Assembly: GCA_903829075.1 (NCBI GenBank)
Contig: CAIKOH010000067.1
Span: 1 to 38,745 of the forward strand
From: Candidatus Uhrbacteria bacterium
GTDB lineage: Bacteria > Patescibacteriota > Patescibacteriia > 2-12-FULL-60-25
DNA: 38,745 bases
Reading direction: 5' to 3'
Shown here piece after piece: positions 16,038 to 23,873 of the stretch. Below the pieces are notes generated by a model. The model was not told the origin of the DNA and made no database searches. It worked only from the letters and a program-made list of their open reading frames with translations. The translations under genes were made by a program, and so were the position numbers. Every line of letters starts with the position of its first letter. Position 1 is the first letter of the stretch.

Positions 16038-16667
16038 ATGGCTCTCGAGGCAACACATCTCCGTTTCGCTCATGATCTGAAAGAAAGGCTCCACGTGCAA
16101 CATCTTGACGAATATTTTTCTGGAGCGATCTATCCGGACAGTCGCTACATCACAAAACTTGAACGCAGGCTCACCCATCCACGCGATTTCTTGGAATGGA
16201 ATCTTGAGAGTATCAACGATTTTCGCAAAGGCTGGTTCACCCATCTCTTGTGCGATGAACTTCAACGAACGATCGTAAAAAATCGAATTCCTGCCGTAGA
16301 CGAAGGGACACCGGGTCAAGGCGGTGAGATTTGGATAAAGCATACCGCACTAAAAATCCTACAAGACATGGACGATGTAAAAAAATTCGATATCGCTTTC
16401 GTCCTTCCAAAACTCATCTACACCGAACAACCAAACCAAGAAAATCCAAATACACTTCTCGCGTATAATCAGCTCTTTCAAAACCTGTACGCAGTCCCAG
16501 CCATCATTGATACGGGAAGCTATTATCAACTATGGAAAGACTTCGGATTGAATGAAGATCCTATTCTACAACTTGGTCAACAAGTGTCCGTTTATCGTCA
16601 GGACAGAGCGATCATGGATCGCGTACAAGAAATATATCAAGAAACACTCTTGAATGTAGCGATATAA
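16038..16667 (+). CDS. Zn-dependent phospholipase C-like / HD-type helical protein
   Basis: 209 residues, no signal peptide or membrane helix. The first 80 residues have a His/Asp pattern reminiscent of the bacterial zinc-dependent phospholipase C fold: ATHLRFA (H7), GAIYPDSRYIT (D34) and WFTHLLCDEL (H69, D73). The rest is helical without clear motifs. In other bacteria such cytosolic relatives are uncharacterised and the metal and substrate are not known, so the name is only a fold guess. It follows the isochorismatase-like gene by 13 bases. Confidence 0.55.
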   Translation: MALEATHLRFAHDLKERLHVQHLDEYFSGAIYPDSRYITKLERRLTHPRDFLEWNLESINDFRKGWFTHLLCDELQRTIVKNRIPAVDEGTPGQGGEIWIKHTALKILQDMDDVKKFDIAFVLPKLIYTEQPNQENPNTLLAYNQLFQNLYAVPAIIDTGSYYQLWKDFGLNEDPILQLGQQVSVYRQDRAIMDRVQEIYQETLLNVAI

Positions 16668-16688
16668 ATCAACCAAACACTCACTACA

Positions 16689-16717
16689 TTGACACGATCT
16701 CTCTCATCCGTGATCAT
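16689..16717 (+). promoter_or_regulatory. Promoter of the ABC exporter genes
   Basis: A perfect TTGACA (16689-16694), 17-bp spacer, and GATCAT (16712-16717). The expected start of transcription is two to three bases before the ATG at 16727, so the mRNA would be nearly leaderless. Confidence 0.6.
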
Positions 16718-16726
16718 GCATTTTCT

Positions 16727-17626
16727 ATGCTCGCCCTCGAAGTCTCTCACATCAATAAAACCTTTCGCACCAAAAAAGGCGAAACCGTTATCGCGAACGA
16801 TGACGTGACCGTCAAAATTGAAGCTGGAAAGATTTACGGACTGCTTGGCCCAAATGGTGCCGGCAAAAGCACGCTCATCAGCATGATCAGCGGCATCATG
16901 ACGCCGACCTCTGGCTCGATTTCTGTGTTTGGCGTGGATGCACTTACGCGGACAGTCGAGGCAAAAAAGATGATGGGCATCGTCCCGCAAGAAATCGTCA
17001 CCGAACTCGCCTTCACGGTCGATGAGATTCTGCACTACATGGGTGGCATGTATGGCGTACCGCTCGCTGAACGCAAAGATCGCATCGGCGAGGTGTTACG
17101 CGACCTTGATCTCGAAGACAAGCGCTACGAACGCGCGCGCAGCCTCTCCGGCGGCATGAAACGACGACTCATGGTCGCCAAGGCCTTGATGCACAAACCC
17201 AAATTTCTCATTCTCGATGAACCAACTTCCGGTGTCGACGTGGCCTTGCGTCAAAAAATCTGGGAGCTGGTTCGACGCATGAACAAAGAGGGAGCGACGA
17301 TTCTCTTTACGACTCACTATCTTGAAGAGGCCGAACAGCTGTGCGATGAGATGACTTTTATCCATCACGGACGTGTCATCAAGCAAGGAAAACTGAGCGA
17401 CATTCAAAAGGAATTCTCAGAAAACGTTGTGGCCTTCGAGCTCTATAAACCAAACGTTCCGCATCTCCCAGGCGTTCACAAAGAAGGCACAGAATTTCAC
17501 TATCCCGTCACTCACCTTGATCAGGACATGTCTGCTGTGATCAAACACTACGGGGAAAATCTACGCAGCATCAAGAGCGCTGCCGCCTCCCTCGAAAATA
17601 TTTTTCTGAAACTTACGGCCAACTAA
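16727..17626 (+). CDS. ABC-2 type exporter, ATP-binding subunit (DrrA-like)
   Basis: 299 residues. Walker A is GPNGAGKST (41-49), the signature motif SLSGGMKRRL, Walker B FLILDEPTSGVD and the switch His in FTTHYLEEAEQ. The C-terminal 70 residues form the extra domain typical of DrrA/CcmA-type subunits that pair with an ABC-2 permease. It drives export of a drug, lipid or glycan by ATP hydrolysis at the inner face of the membrane. The permease gene begins two bases after its stop codon. Confidence 0.93.
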   Translation: MLALEVSHINKTFRTKKGETVIANDDVTVKIEAGKIYGLLGPNGAGKSTLISMISGIMTPTSGSISVFGVDALTRTVEAKKMMGIVPQEIVTELAFTVDEILHYMGGMYGVPLAERKDRIGEVLRDLDLEDKRYERARSLSGGMKRRLMVAKALMHKPKFLILDEPTSGVDVALRQKIWELVRRMNKEGATILFTTHYLEEAEQLCDEMTFIHHGRVIKQGKLSDIQKEFSENVVAFELYKPNVPHLPGVHKEGTEFHYPVTHLDQDMSAVIKHYGENLRSIKSAAASLENIFLKLTAN

Positions 17627-17628
17627 GT

Positions 17629-18384
17629 ATGACTGCTATCACCTACATGTGGGCCCTGTATGCCCGCGAAGTCAAACGTTTTCAGAAATTATGGCTTGAT
17701 ACGGTTGCCACACCGATCATGTCAACCGTGCTCTACCTCACGATCTTTGGCGTGATCGCCGGTGGTCGTGCCGTATCTGGAACCACCTATTCCGCGTTCG
17801 TCTATGCGGGGTTGCTCGGTATGATGATGGTGAATTCCAGTTTTTCAAATCCAACCTTTGCACTCATTCTCAGCAAGAACGTCGGCACAATCATCGATAT
17901 TCAGCTAGCACCGATCGCGCCCTGGCGCGTGGGGATCGCGTACGCGTTGGCCGGCTTTACACGTGGTGTGTACACGGTCGTTATCGCCTCACTCCTCACG
18001 ATCTGGTTCATTCCAGGGATCTCCATCCAACATCCACTCACGTTTCTTATCGCGCTTTTGTTGACAGGTTTGGAATTTGGAATGCTTGGCGTGATCTTTG
18101 GACTTATCATGAAAAATTTTGAGTCGCTGACCCTGGTGATGACCTTTGTCATGCAACCAATGATTTTTCTTGCCGGCGTCTTCTACCCTATTAGCACGCT
18201 TCCGGCACCATGGAATACCCTGAGTCAACTGAATCCTCTGCATCATAATATCAATCTGCTGCGCTACGGCATGATTGGATACACGGACATCTCGCCACTG
18301 ATCTCTTTAGGCGTTATCGTTGGTATTTCGCTCATTCTGTTCACGATCATGAACCAGGTCGCCTCAAAGAGCCTCAAACAATAA
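17629..18384 (+). CDS. ABC-2 type exporter, permease subunit
   Basis: 251 residues with six predicted membrane helices. The ABC-2 signature is seen in the fifth-helix region (FLAGVFYPISTLPAPWNTLSQLNPLHH). It forms the transmembrane half of an exporter with the ATPase encoded two bases upstream. DrrB/NodJ-type permeases move antibiotics or lipo-oligosaccharides; which applies here cannot be told. Downstream is a 68-bp gap before the GST-like gene. Confidence 0.9.
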   Translation: MTAITYMWALYAREVKRFQKLWLDTVATPIMSTVLYLTIFGVIAGGRAVSGTTYSAFVYAGLLGMMMVNSSFSNPTFALILSKNVGTIIDIQLAPIAPWRVGIAYALAGFTRGVYTVVIASLLTIWFIPGISIQHPLTFLIALLLTGLEFGMLGVIFGLIMKNFESLTLVMTFVMQPMIFLAGVFYPISTLPAPWNTLSQLNPLHHNINLLRYGMIGYTDISPLISLGVIVGISLILFTIMNQVASKSLKQ

Positions 18385-18439
18385 AGGCTCGTTGCAAAAA
18401 TCAGACCTAACAGGTAACGTCAAAGCTCACTCATTCACC

Positions 18440-18452
18440 TATCCTCATCTCT
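18440..18452 (+). promoter_or_regulatory. -10 element for leaderless GST mRNA
   Basis: TATCCT at 18440-18445 lies seven bases before the ATG at 18453, so the transcript would begin at or next to the start codon. The -35 region is poor (CGTCAA), so this is tentative. Confidence 0.35.
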
Positions 18453-19052
18453 ATGATTAAGATTTACGGCTCAATCATGTCCTCTGCAGGACGTTGCGTC
18501 TGGATGGCAGAAGAAACGGGTCAAGCGTGGGAAAATGTTCCTGTAGATTTTCAAAAAAGCGAACACAAATCCGAAGAATATCTCAAGCTCAATCCGAACG
18601 GCAAAGTCCCTGTGATGGTCGATGATGCGTTCGTCTTATGGGAATCATTGGCAATCAACGCGTACCTCGGGGAAAAATACAAGCCAGAAATGCTTGGATC
18701 AACCCTTGAACAGCATGCGCTGGTGAACCAATGGAATTTCTGGAACATCTCCAACCTTGCGCACCCAGTCGAAGTTCTCGCAATTCAAAAATGGCGCAAG
18801 ACACCGGACAATGATCAAACCACAACATCTCGCCAGTCGCTCGATCGCTTTTTGCCCATTCTCGAGAACGCTCTCGTAGGAAAAGAGTATCTTGTTGGTG
18901 ATACATTTACGACCGCGGATTTAAACCTGGTTTCAAACGTCTCGGCCCTGATGTTTATTGGCTTTGATATGACAGCGCTCCCAAACATTCAACGATGGTT
19001 CGGCACGATTTCGCAACGGCCAGCCTTTCAAAAAACTCTCGGCAAAAGATAA
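18453..19052 (+). CDS. Glutathione S-transferase-like protein
   Basis: 199 residues with the two-domain GST layout: a thioredoxin-fold N-terminal domain (1-77) with the cis-Pro motif NGKVPVMVDD and the glutathione gamma-Glu-binding ES pair (LWESLAINAYL), then an all-helical C-terminal domain with the N-capping region (FTTADLNLVSNV). Position 10-11 (MSSAG) offers Ser as in theta/beta-like GSTs. It would conjugate or bind thiols. Patescibacteria generally lack glutathione synthesis, and no such gene is in the window, so the thiol could come from a host or the protein may have another role. Confidence 0.88.
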   Translation: MIKIYGSIMSSAGRCVWMAEETGQAWENVPVDFQKSEHKSEEYLKLNPNGKVPVMVDDAFVLWESLAINAYLGEKYKPEMLGSTLEQHALVNQWNFWNISNLAHPVEVLAIQKWRKTPDNDQTTTSRQSLDRFLPILENALVGKEYLVGDTFTTADLNLVSNVSALMFIGFDMTALPNIQRWFGTISQRPAFQKTLGKR

Positions 19053-19060
19053 TCAGTCAT

Positions 19061-19103
19061 GAATCAAAACATCCACCACATTAGGCGGTGGATGTTTTGA
19101 TTC
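19061..19103. terminator. 17-bp bidirectional terminator
   Basis: GAATCAAAACATCCACC (19061-19077) is perfectly complementary to the bases 19087-19103, with a nine-base loop. The stem carries an AAAA/TTTT block so that both strands get a T-run near the base of the hairpin. It stands exactly between two convergent genes (stops at 19052 and 19109) and should end both. Confidence 0.85.
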
Positions 19104-19108
19104 AGATA

Positions 19109-21052
19109 TTATTTGTTCACGGTCTCTTCAAAACGGTACACGGTCATTCCATTTTGCGCAGAAAAAATAGATGAGGCCCGTTCATGGAGACGATCGTTCA
19201 AAAGAGACGAACTCCAATCCACTGGGACAACAACAAAGACGCTGCTGACACGGGTAAAATCAAACATCGCTTGCAGCGTAGAAGAAGTGCTTTGTATGGA
19301 AAAAAGTTGTACATATAACTTATACATCTCGCCGCCGGTCGGAATCGCATAAAAATAGCACGAACCAATCGGCGTTGACAACGAGCGCTCAAATCCAAAG
19401 CGTCTCAATGCGGCAGCGGACAACATTTGCGGAGAAAATACGGCGTACGTTTTTCCCTGGGCATCTTTCTCGATCTGATCAACGGTCACCAGATCATCAT
19501 GACTCACGCTAGACAGAACAAGGGGTGCGGCCGCATCAACCATTGGATAAGTTGCGTACCAGACTCCGGTCGATACAAGTCCAACCGCAGCAGCAAAAAA
19601 ACAGATCACAGACAAAGAAGGCCGATATCGATCGCTCACCCACTGCGACGCAAGCGCAACGCCGGGGAGCAACACCAACGGGGCCGCGTGCCACAAACGA
19701 TAGGCAAATTCAAACTGCTCAGCTGCAACGATATTTGAAAAACGCAACAAACTCGCAAGCACCACAGCTGAAGCAAGACATCCAAAAAATCCCCCAATCA
19801 ACGTCTGCGCAGATCGATCGCGCAACCCGCGAACATGAATAAGGCCAAACAGTCCGCACGCGGAACACACCCACGGCCACAGCTCTATCCATCCATCATA
19901 CGCACGCAACCACCACGCCACATTCTGTCGATACGGATTACTCGTCAGCATCCCCCAACCATCTGACAAGGCTCCCATGTTCAAAGGCAGCACCATGCCA
20001 CCCGTCTGTTTTGCGTACAGAAAAAAAGCCAGAAAAAGACTCAATGGAATCCCTGCCGCCAACACAAACCCCATCCATTGATCCTGTGATTTTGGCCACC
20101 AACAACGAATCACGATCATACACACCAACGGAATTCCAAGCAGCGGATGAATGCACATCGAGGCGATCGCAAGGCATATCAGCATCAAACGCACCGCGCG
20201 ATCCTCTGCGAATGGCAAGAAACATAGTACAACCAACATCAGTACTACATCCAAATTAAACGGAACCGTAAATGTGAATGGCATGATCGGTACAAAAAAT
20301 AACGCCATCATTCCAATCAACGGCATCCGTGTACTCAAAGACCGATCGTCCGTCTTAGGCCAAGCACGCAGACCAATCATCCAACACACCGGAAGAAAAA
20401 AAATAGACAAAACCGGAACCAACCACGTATCAACAAAAACAATCGATAACCGAGTCAGCTTCGCCACGCTTACCACGGAAACATACTGACCAAGATAGAG
20501 AAGAGATCGTGGTGCAATAAAACCATGGCGCAGAATATAGGTCTCGGCCGCTTGATGAACGAACGGATCAAATCCAAACCCTGATGCAAACATGACCGAC
20601 GATAAACCCCAGGTAACGGCAGCGTGCAGCATTAGTAGCGGTAGGATTCCCTGTGAACAGTCATCAGAGGAGATCAAACAAAAAAACATGGATGCAACTC
20701 CATAGGCAAAAAATACTAACAACGGTAGACGCTGCCAAGGTGAAACCAAGGATGTATCCGTTCGTGCGGATAGGCAGACAAACAACAATGCAAAATCAAG
20801 AAGAATGACGATCGCAAAAAAAATCCACCGTGAAAAATCATTTTTATTTTCTCGACCTTTCGGATGCTTCAATAAAAAAGAATCCCCTCGAACGATCAAC
20901 TGTGCAAAAAGAATTAACCCCATCATCAAGGCGCCTACTATCGTTAACCAAGAAATTCCCCAAACAAAATACATCCCACACAGCAGAATTAACGTGATCA
21001 ACCCTGCTGTAATGAGACGTATACCTGCCGCCATAATCGAATCGAATTTCAT
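19109..21052 (-). CDS. Large multi-pass membrane protein, possible GT-C-like
   Basis: 647 residues with about 13 membrane helices through residue 500, followed by a soluble C-terminal domain of about 150 residues that should lie outside. I recognise no family with certainty. The segment FGFDPFVHQAAETYI in the first large external loop, with an Asp and His followed further on by LYLGQYVSV, resembles the acidic first-loop region of GT-C glycosyltransferases, so a lipid-linked sugar transferase is one option. Its ATG is four bases downstream of the stop of the AAA+ ATPase gene; a six-Cys-repeat protein gene is first in the same operon. The C-terminal domain may handle the same exported partner. 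Confidence 0.7.
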   Translation of the reverse strand: MKFDSIMAAGIRLITAGLITLILLCGMYFVWGISWLTIVGALMMGLILFAQLIVRGDSFLLKHPKGRENKNDFSRWIFFAIVILLDFALLFVCLSARTDTSLVSPWQRLPLLVFFAYGVASMFFCLISSDDCSQGILPLLMLHAAVTWGLSSVMFASGFGFDPFVHQAAETYILRHGFIAPRSLLYLGQYVSVVSVAKLTRLSIVFVDTWLVPVLSIFFLPVCWMIGLRAWPKTDDRSLSTRMPLIGMMALFFVPIMPFTFTVPFNLDVVLMLVVLCFLPFAEDRAVRLMLICLAIASMCIHPLLGIPLVCMIVIRCWWPKSQDQWMGFVLAAGIPLSLFLAFFLYAKQTGGMVLPLNMGALSDGWGMLTSNPYRQNVAWWLRAYDGWIELWPWVCSACGLFGLIHVRGLRDRSAQTLIGGFFGCLASAVVLASLLRFSNIVAAEQFEFAYRLWHAAPLVLLPGVALASQWVSDRYRPSLSVICFFAAAVGLVSTGVWYATYPMVDAAAPLVLSSVSHDDLVTVDQIEKDAQGKTYAVFSPQMLSAAALRRFGFERSLSTPIGSCYFYAIPTGGEMYKLYVQLFSIQSTSSTLQAMFDFTRVSSVFVVVPVDWSSSLLNDRLHERASSIFSAQNGMTVYRFEETVNK

Positions 21053-21055
21053 GCG

Positions 21056-22057
21056 CTAAGCATGCACCGGCTGCGTGCGATGGATGTGCCACTGCTCAGC
21101 GATTCCGCGCACATCCGCGACACTCACCGTCGGAACACCTTGAGCAACAGCTGATTCACGCGCCTGCTGCGATGCGGCGTGCAGTATTCCCAAGGCAGCT
21201 CCGTGCGGATGCGCAGCTTCCAGAGAGACTTTCGCGCAGGCCTCATCGATCACATCAAACGCTTTATCAGGCAAAAAACGATCTTTGATGAAAGCGATGG
21301 ACTCATCCACTGCGGCTTGCACCGTAGCCTCAGGAATGCGTACGCCATGAAATTTCTCGTATGAATCTTTCACGCCTCGCAAAATCGCCACCGTAGTTTC
21401 ACGCGAAGGCTCTTCCACCAGAACCGGTTGAAAACGACGCTCGATCGCTGCATCCGGTTTCAGATATTTTTCATACTCGCGCCAGGTTGTTGCGCCGATC
21501 ACCTGAAGCTCTCCACGCGAAAGCGCTGGCTTCAACATATCCGCAAGATCAAGCGCGCCCTCACTTCCACGCATCTGCTCGATCATGTGGAGCTCATCGA
21601 TGAATAAAATAATCTCACGCGGATGCGCTTGTAGATTCTTCAATAACAACTGAAGACGATGTTCGAGCTCCCCGCGCAGATGCGTTCCAGACATCAGCTC
21701 ACCAAGATTCAAACTCAACACGCGCTTATTGAGAAATGATGCTGGTGCCGTTCCTTGAGCGATGCGCTGGGCCAACCCCTCGACAGCGGCCGTCTTTCCC
21801 ACGCCCGGTTCACCGATCAATAATGGATTATTTTTTGTTTTGCGCGCAGAAATCTGCAGAATCCGATTGATCGTCTCTTCCATGCCAACCACGGGCTCGA
21901 GCGTTCCTCGACGAGCGAGCTCTGTCAGATCCGTGGTAAAGGAAGCGTCATCCATTTTGACATCAGACCCCTGTTCAGAGGAACGCTTCCATATCAGATA
22001 TCCAAGACCGCCTACCAACACCAATAGAAAAACGGAAAGTGGCGAAGGAAGGGTCAT
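21056..22057 (-). CDS. Membrane-anchored single-module Clp-type AAA+ ATPase
   Basis: 333 residues: one N-terminal membrane helix (about 6-23), then a single AAA+ module most like the first module (D1) of ClpA/ClpB/ClpC. Walker A is GEPGVGKT (82-89), Walker B ILFIDE (150-155), sensor 1 IGATT, and the Arg-finger segment IERRFQ (205-210). The small C-domain is present (FLPDKAFDVIDEACAKV). The second AAA+ module, the N-domain and the ClpP-binding loop are missing. The pore loop reads GTHLRG (124-129) where Clp proteins have GxKYRG, so the substrate-gripping Tyr is replaced by Leu127. It would use ATP to remodel proteins at the membrane, without ClpP. It lies between the six-Cys-repeat gene and the large membrane-protein gene. 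Confidence 0.88.
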   Translation of the reverse strand: MTLPSPLSVFLLVLVGGLGYLIWKRSSEQGSDVKMDDASFTTDLTELARRGTLEPVVGMEETINRILQISARKTKNNPLLIGEPGVGKTAAVEGLAQRIAQGTAPASFLNKRVLSLNLGELMSGTHLRGELEHRLQLLLKNLQAHPREIILFIDELHMIEQMRGSEGALDLADMLKPALSRGELQVIGATTWREYEKYLKPDAAIERRFQPVLVEEPSRETTVAILRGVKDSYEKFHGVRIPEATVQAAVDESIAFIKDRFLPDKAFDVIDEACAKVSLEAAHPHGAALGILHAASQQARESAVAQGVPTVSVADVRGIAEQWHIHRTQPVHA

Positions 22058-22072
22058 AGGAAAAGACCGACG

Positions 22073-22927
22073 TTACTTTGAATACACGTAGGGCGGACAC
22101 GAATTCACGCAGGCGCTCTGCTTGCTGGTACAAAGTGAAAAGTTGTTTGCACCACTTCCACCTTTATTCATGCAGGCCGTAAAAGTCATTCCACATTTAT
22201 TGTAGCAGGCCTCCCATGAACCTGGTTTTGGAGATGAAGAAGGATGCACGCACGGAGACGGTGAAAGGCCAAGACACGAACTCGCACAATCCCCTCCTTT
22301 GCGCGCGCACACACGACTATCCACACCACTCGCTCCACACTGACTCACGACCTTGTCGCAATGATTGGTGTTAAAGTAGCAGTACTCATACGAACCCGGT
22401 GCTGGCGGAACCGGAAGACAGGTTGTTTGTCCTACCGCCCCCTGGTCCGTCAGCGCATTTGGATTGTTCTGATTATTTGTCGTCCCCGTACTCGTTACGT
22501 TGTTTGGATTAGTTGCATTCGCAACAGCTGAACCGGATCCAGGTGAACCGGATCCAGGCGGCGTATATCCTGGAGGAACCGGGTGACAATATGCCGTACA
22601 ATCCATGGCGTTGCCGAGACAAACGTTGTATGGACGACCGGCTGCATTGCATTGATCAAAGGCGATCTGACATTTATTGTCGCAATACGCGGCTGAGTCA
22701 GGCGCGTATCCGCCAGGAACACCACCCATGCTACCCGGCATTCCCGTTCGAGGTGAATAACCCGCGCTTAAATTCTTTACGATCAAATTGTATCCGATAG
22801 CCGCTGCCGCCGCTAATCCAATGACCCCAAGCAAAGCCATAGTTGTCTTTGTCCCGGTGGCCGTGCTCGTACTCGTGCGCGTGGAAGCTGCTTTTGAAGA
22901 AGAACGCTTGTTTGAACTGGTTGGCAT
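22073..22927 (-). CDS. Membrane-anchored protein with three six-cysteine repeats
   Basis: 284 residues from the ATG at 22927; an in-frame start further up would lie at or before the expected transcription start. A Ser/Thr/Lys-rich N-terminus (1-29) is followed by one membrane helix (30-49) and an extracytoplasmic part rich in Gly, Pro, Ser and Asn. This contains three repeats with Cys at 82/86/93/103/110/114, 183/190/197/207/214/218 and 241/245/252/266/273/277. The pattern is C-x3-C-x6-C-x9..13-C-x6-C-x3-C (x6 for the first gap in repeat 2), mirror-symmetric, as expected for a disulfide-locked helical hairpin. I know no family with this exact pattern. It is the first gene of an operon with the membrane AAA+ ATPase. 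Confidence 0.8.
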   Translation of the reverse strand: MPTSSNKRSSSKAASTRTSTSTATGTKTTMALLGVIGLAAAAAIGYNLIVKNLSAGYSPRTGMPGSMGGVPGGYAPDSAAYCDNKCQIAFDQCNAAGRPYNVCLGNAMDCTAYCHPVPPGYTPPGSGSPGSGSAVANATNPNNVTSTGTTNNQNNPNALTDQGAVGQTTCLPVPPAPGSYEYCYFNTNHCDKVVSQCGASGVDSRVCARKGGDCASSCLGLSPSPCVHPSSSPKPGSWEACYNKCGMTFTACMNKGGSGANNFSLCTSKQSACVNSCPPYVYSK

Positions 22928-22933
22928 AGAAAA

Positions 22934-22985
22934 TGAGAACTTGAACGCGTTCTCAAAAAAGAAATAAAGGACTGGCAACAGTGTA
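22934..22985 (-). promoter_or_regulatory. Promoter and leader hairpin of the six-Cys-repeat operon
   Basis: Minus strand: CTGACA followed 18 bp later by the extended -10 element TGA-TACACT (TACACT at 22980-22985). The leader of about 45 bases contains the inverted repeat TGAGAAC (22934-22940)/GTTCTCA (22949-22955) around GAACGCGTTC-like palindromic sequence, ending six bases before the ATG. It may be an operator or a hairpin controlling access to the start codon; no Shine-Dalgarno sequence is present. Confidence 0.55.
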
Positions 22986-23026
22986 TCACACCCGTCCAGC
23001 CCTTGTCAGACACACCTGTGGAAAAA

Positions 23027-23839
23027 CTATTCTGCGGGCCTTGCAAGCTCTACCCATTTTTCAAGCGAGACATCCTCTGCTCGCACCTGCGCGGATAACC
23101 CAACTCGCGTCACATCAACAGCAAGATTCGAGGCAAGAAATTTTCGTGGATGCGTGAACCCTTTTTTCGCGACTGCCATGATACGTTCCGGATCCATCCC
23201 CCATCTCGTTAAACGGTCTTTTTCAGACAGCGGAACAACCTTCAACACCGCCGACTCCACCTTTGGAGGCGGATCAAAGGCCTCGCGACCGACACGACAC
23301 ACGATCTCGGAACTTGAAGATGCGAGCGCGACCATCAATGATAAGAGGGAGTGCTTTTGATCTGCCGCGACAATACGCTCCGCTACCTCACGCTGAATCA
23401 AGGTGACGATCAATGACGGAGGACAGTCCCTCCACAACGCCACACGCAACGCTGCAGAGGTGATCTGATAGGGAAGATTGGAAATAAATTTCCACGGTGC
23501 CCGATCATCCTTCGAAAACCATTCCACATGCAATGCATCACCCAATAGCATCGTTAACTGTCCACTCGACAGCTCTTTTGCAAATCGCTTTTGTAACAAC
23601 GGGATAAACCGTCGATCACGCTCAATCACACGAACGCGCGCACCGCGCTTCATTAACGCGTCCGTCAACACACCAAGGCCAGGACCAATCTCAAGAACGC
23701 GGTCGCCTGTTCGAACGTCAGATGCGTCAACAATTTTTTCAAGCACCTCCTCGTCAACAAGAAAATGTTGGCCAAGATGGGTGTTGGCGCCACCAACCAG
23801 TCGTCGTGAGACCAGACCAGAATCGTGAGAAGCTTTCAT
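23027..23839 (-). CDS. rsmA: 16S rRNA dimethyladenosine transferase (KsgA)
   Basis: 270 residues from the ATG at 23839, chosen because earlier in-frame codons lie inside prfB. N-terminal GQHFLVD is the family start motif; SAM motif I is VLEIGPGLGVLT, and the adenine-binding motif is SNLPY. The C-terminal domain has the FDPPPKVESAV signature and the FTHPRK segment. RsmA dimethylates the two adjacent adenosines in helix 45 of 16S rRNA as a late check of small-subunit assembly. It follows prfB by 34 bases and is probably cotranscribed. Confidence 0.95.
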   Translation of the reverse strand: MKASHDSGLVSRRLVGGANTHLGQHFLVDEEVLEKIVDASDVRTGDRVLEIGPGLGVLTDALMKRGARVRVIERDRRFIPLLQKRFAKELSSGQLTMLLGDALHVEWFSKDDRAPWKFISNLPYQITSAALRVALWRDCPPSLIVTLIQREVAERIVAADQKHSLLSLMVALASSSSEIVCRVGREAFDPPPKVESAVLKVVPLSEKDRLTRWGMDPERIMAVAKKGFTHPRKFLASNLAVDVTRVGLSAQVRAEDVSLEKWVELARPAE

Positions 23840-23873
23840 AAAAAATAGTCTTGACAAAAAGAGGAGTGCTGGT

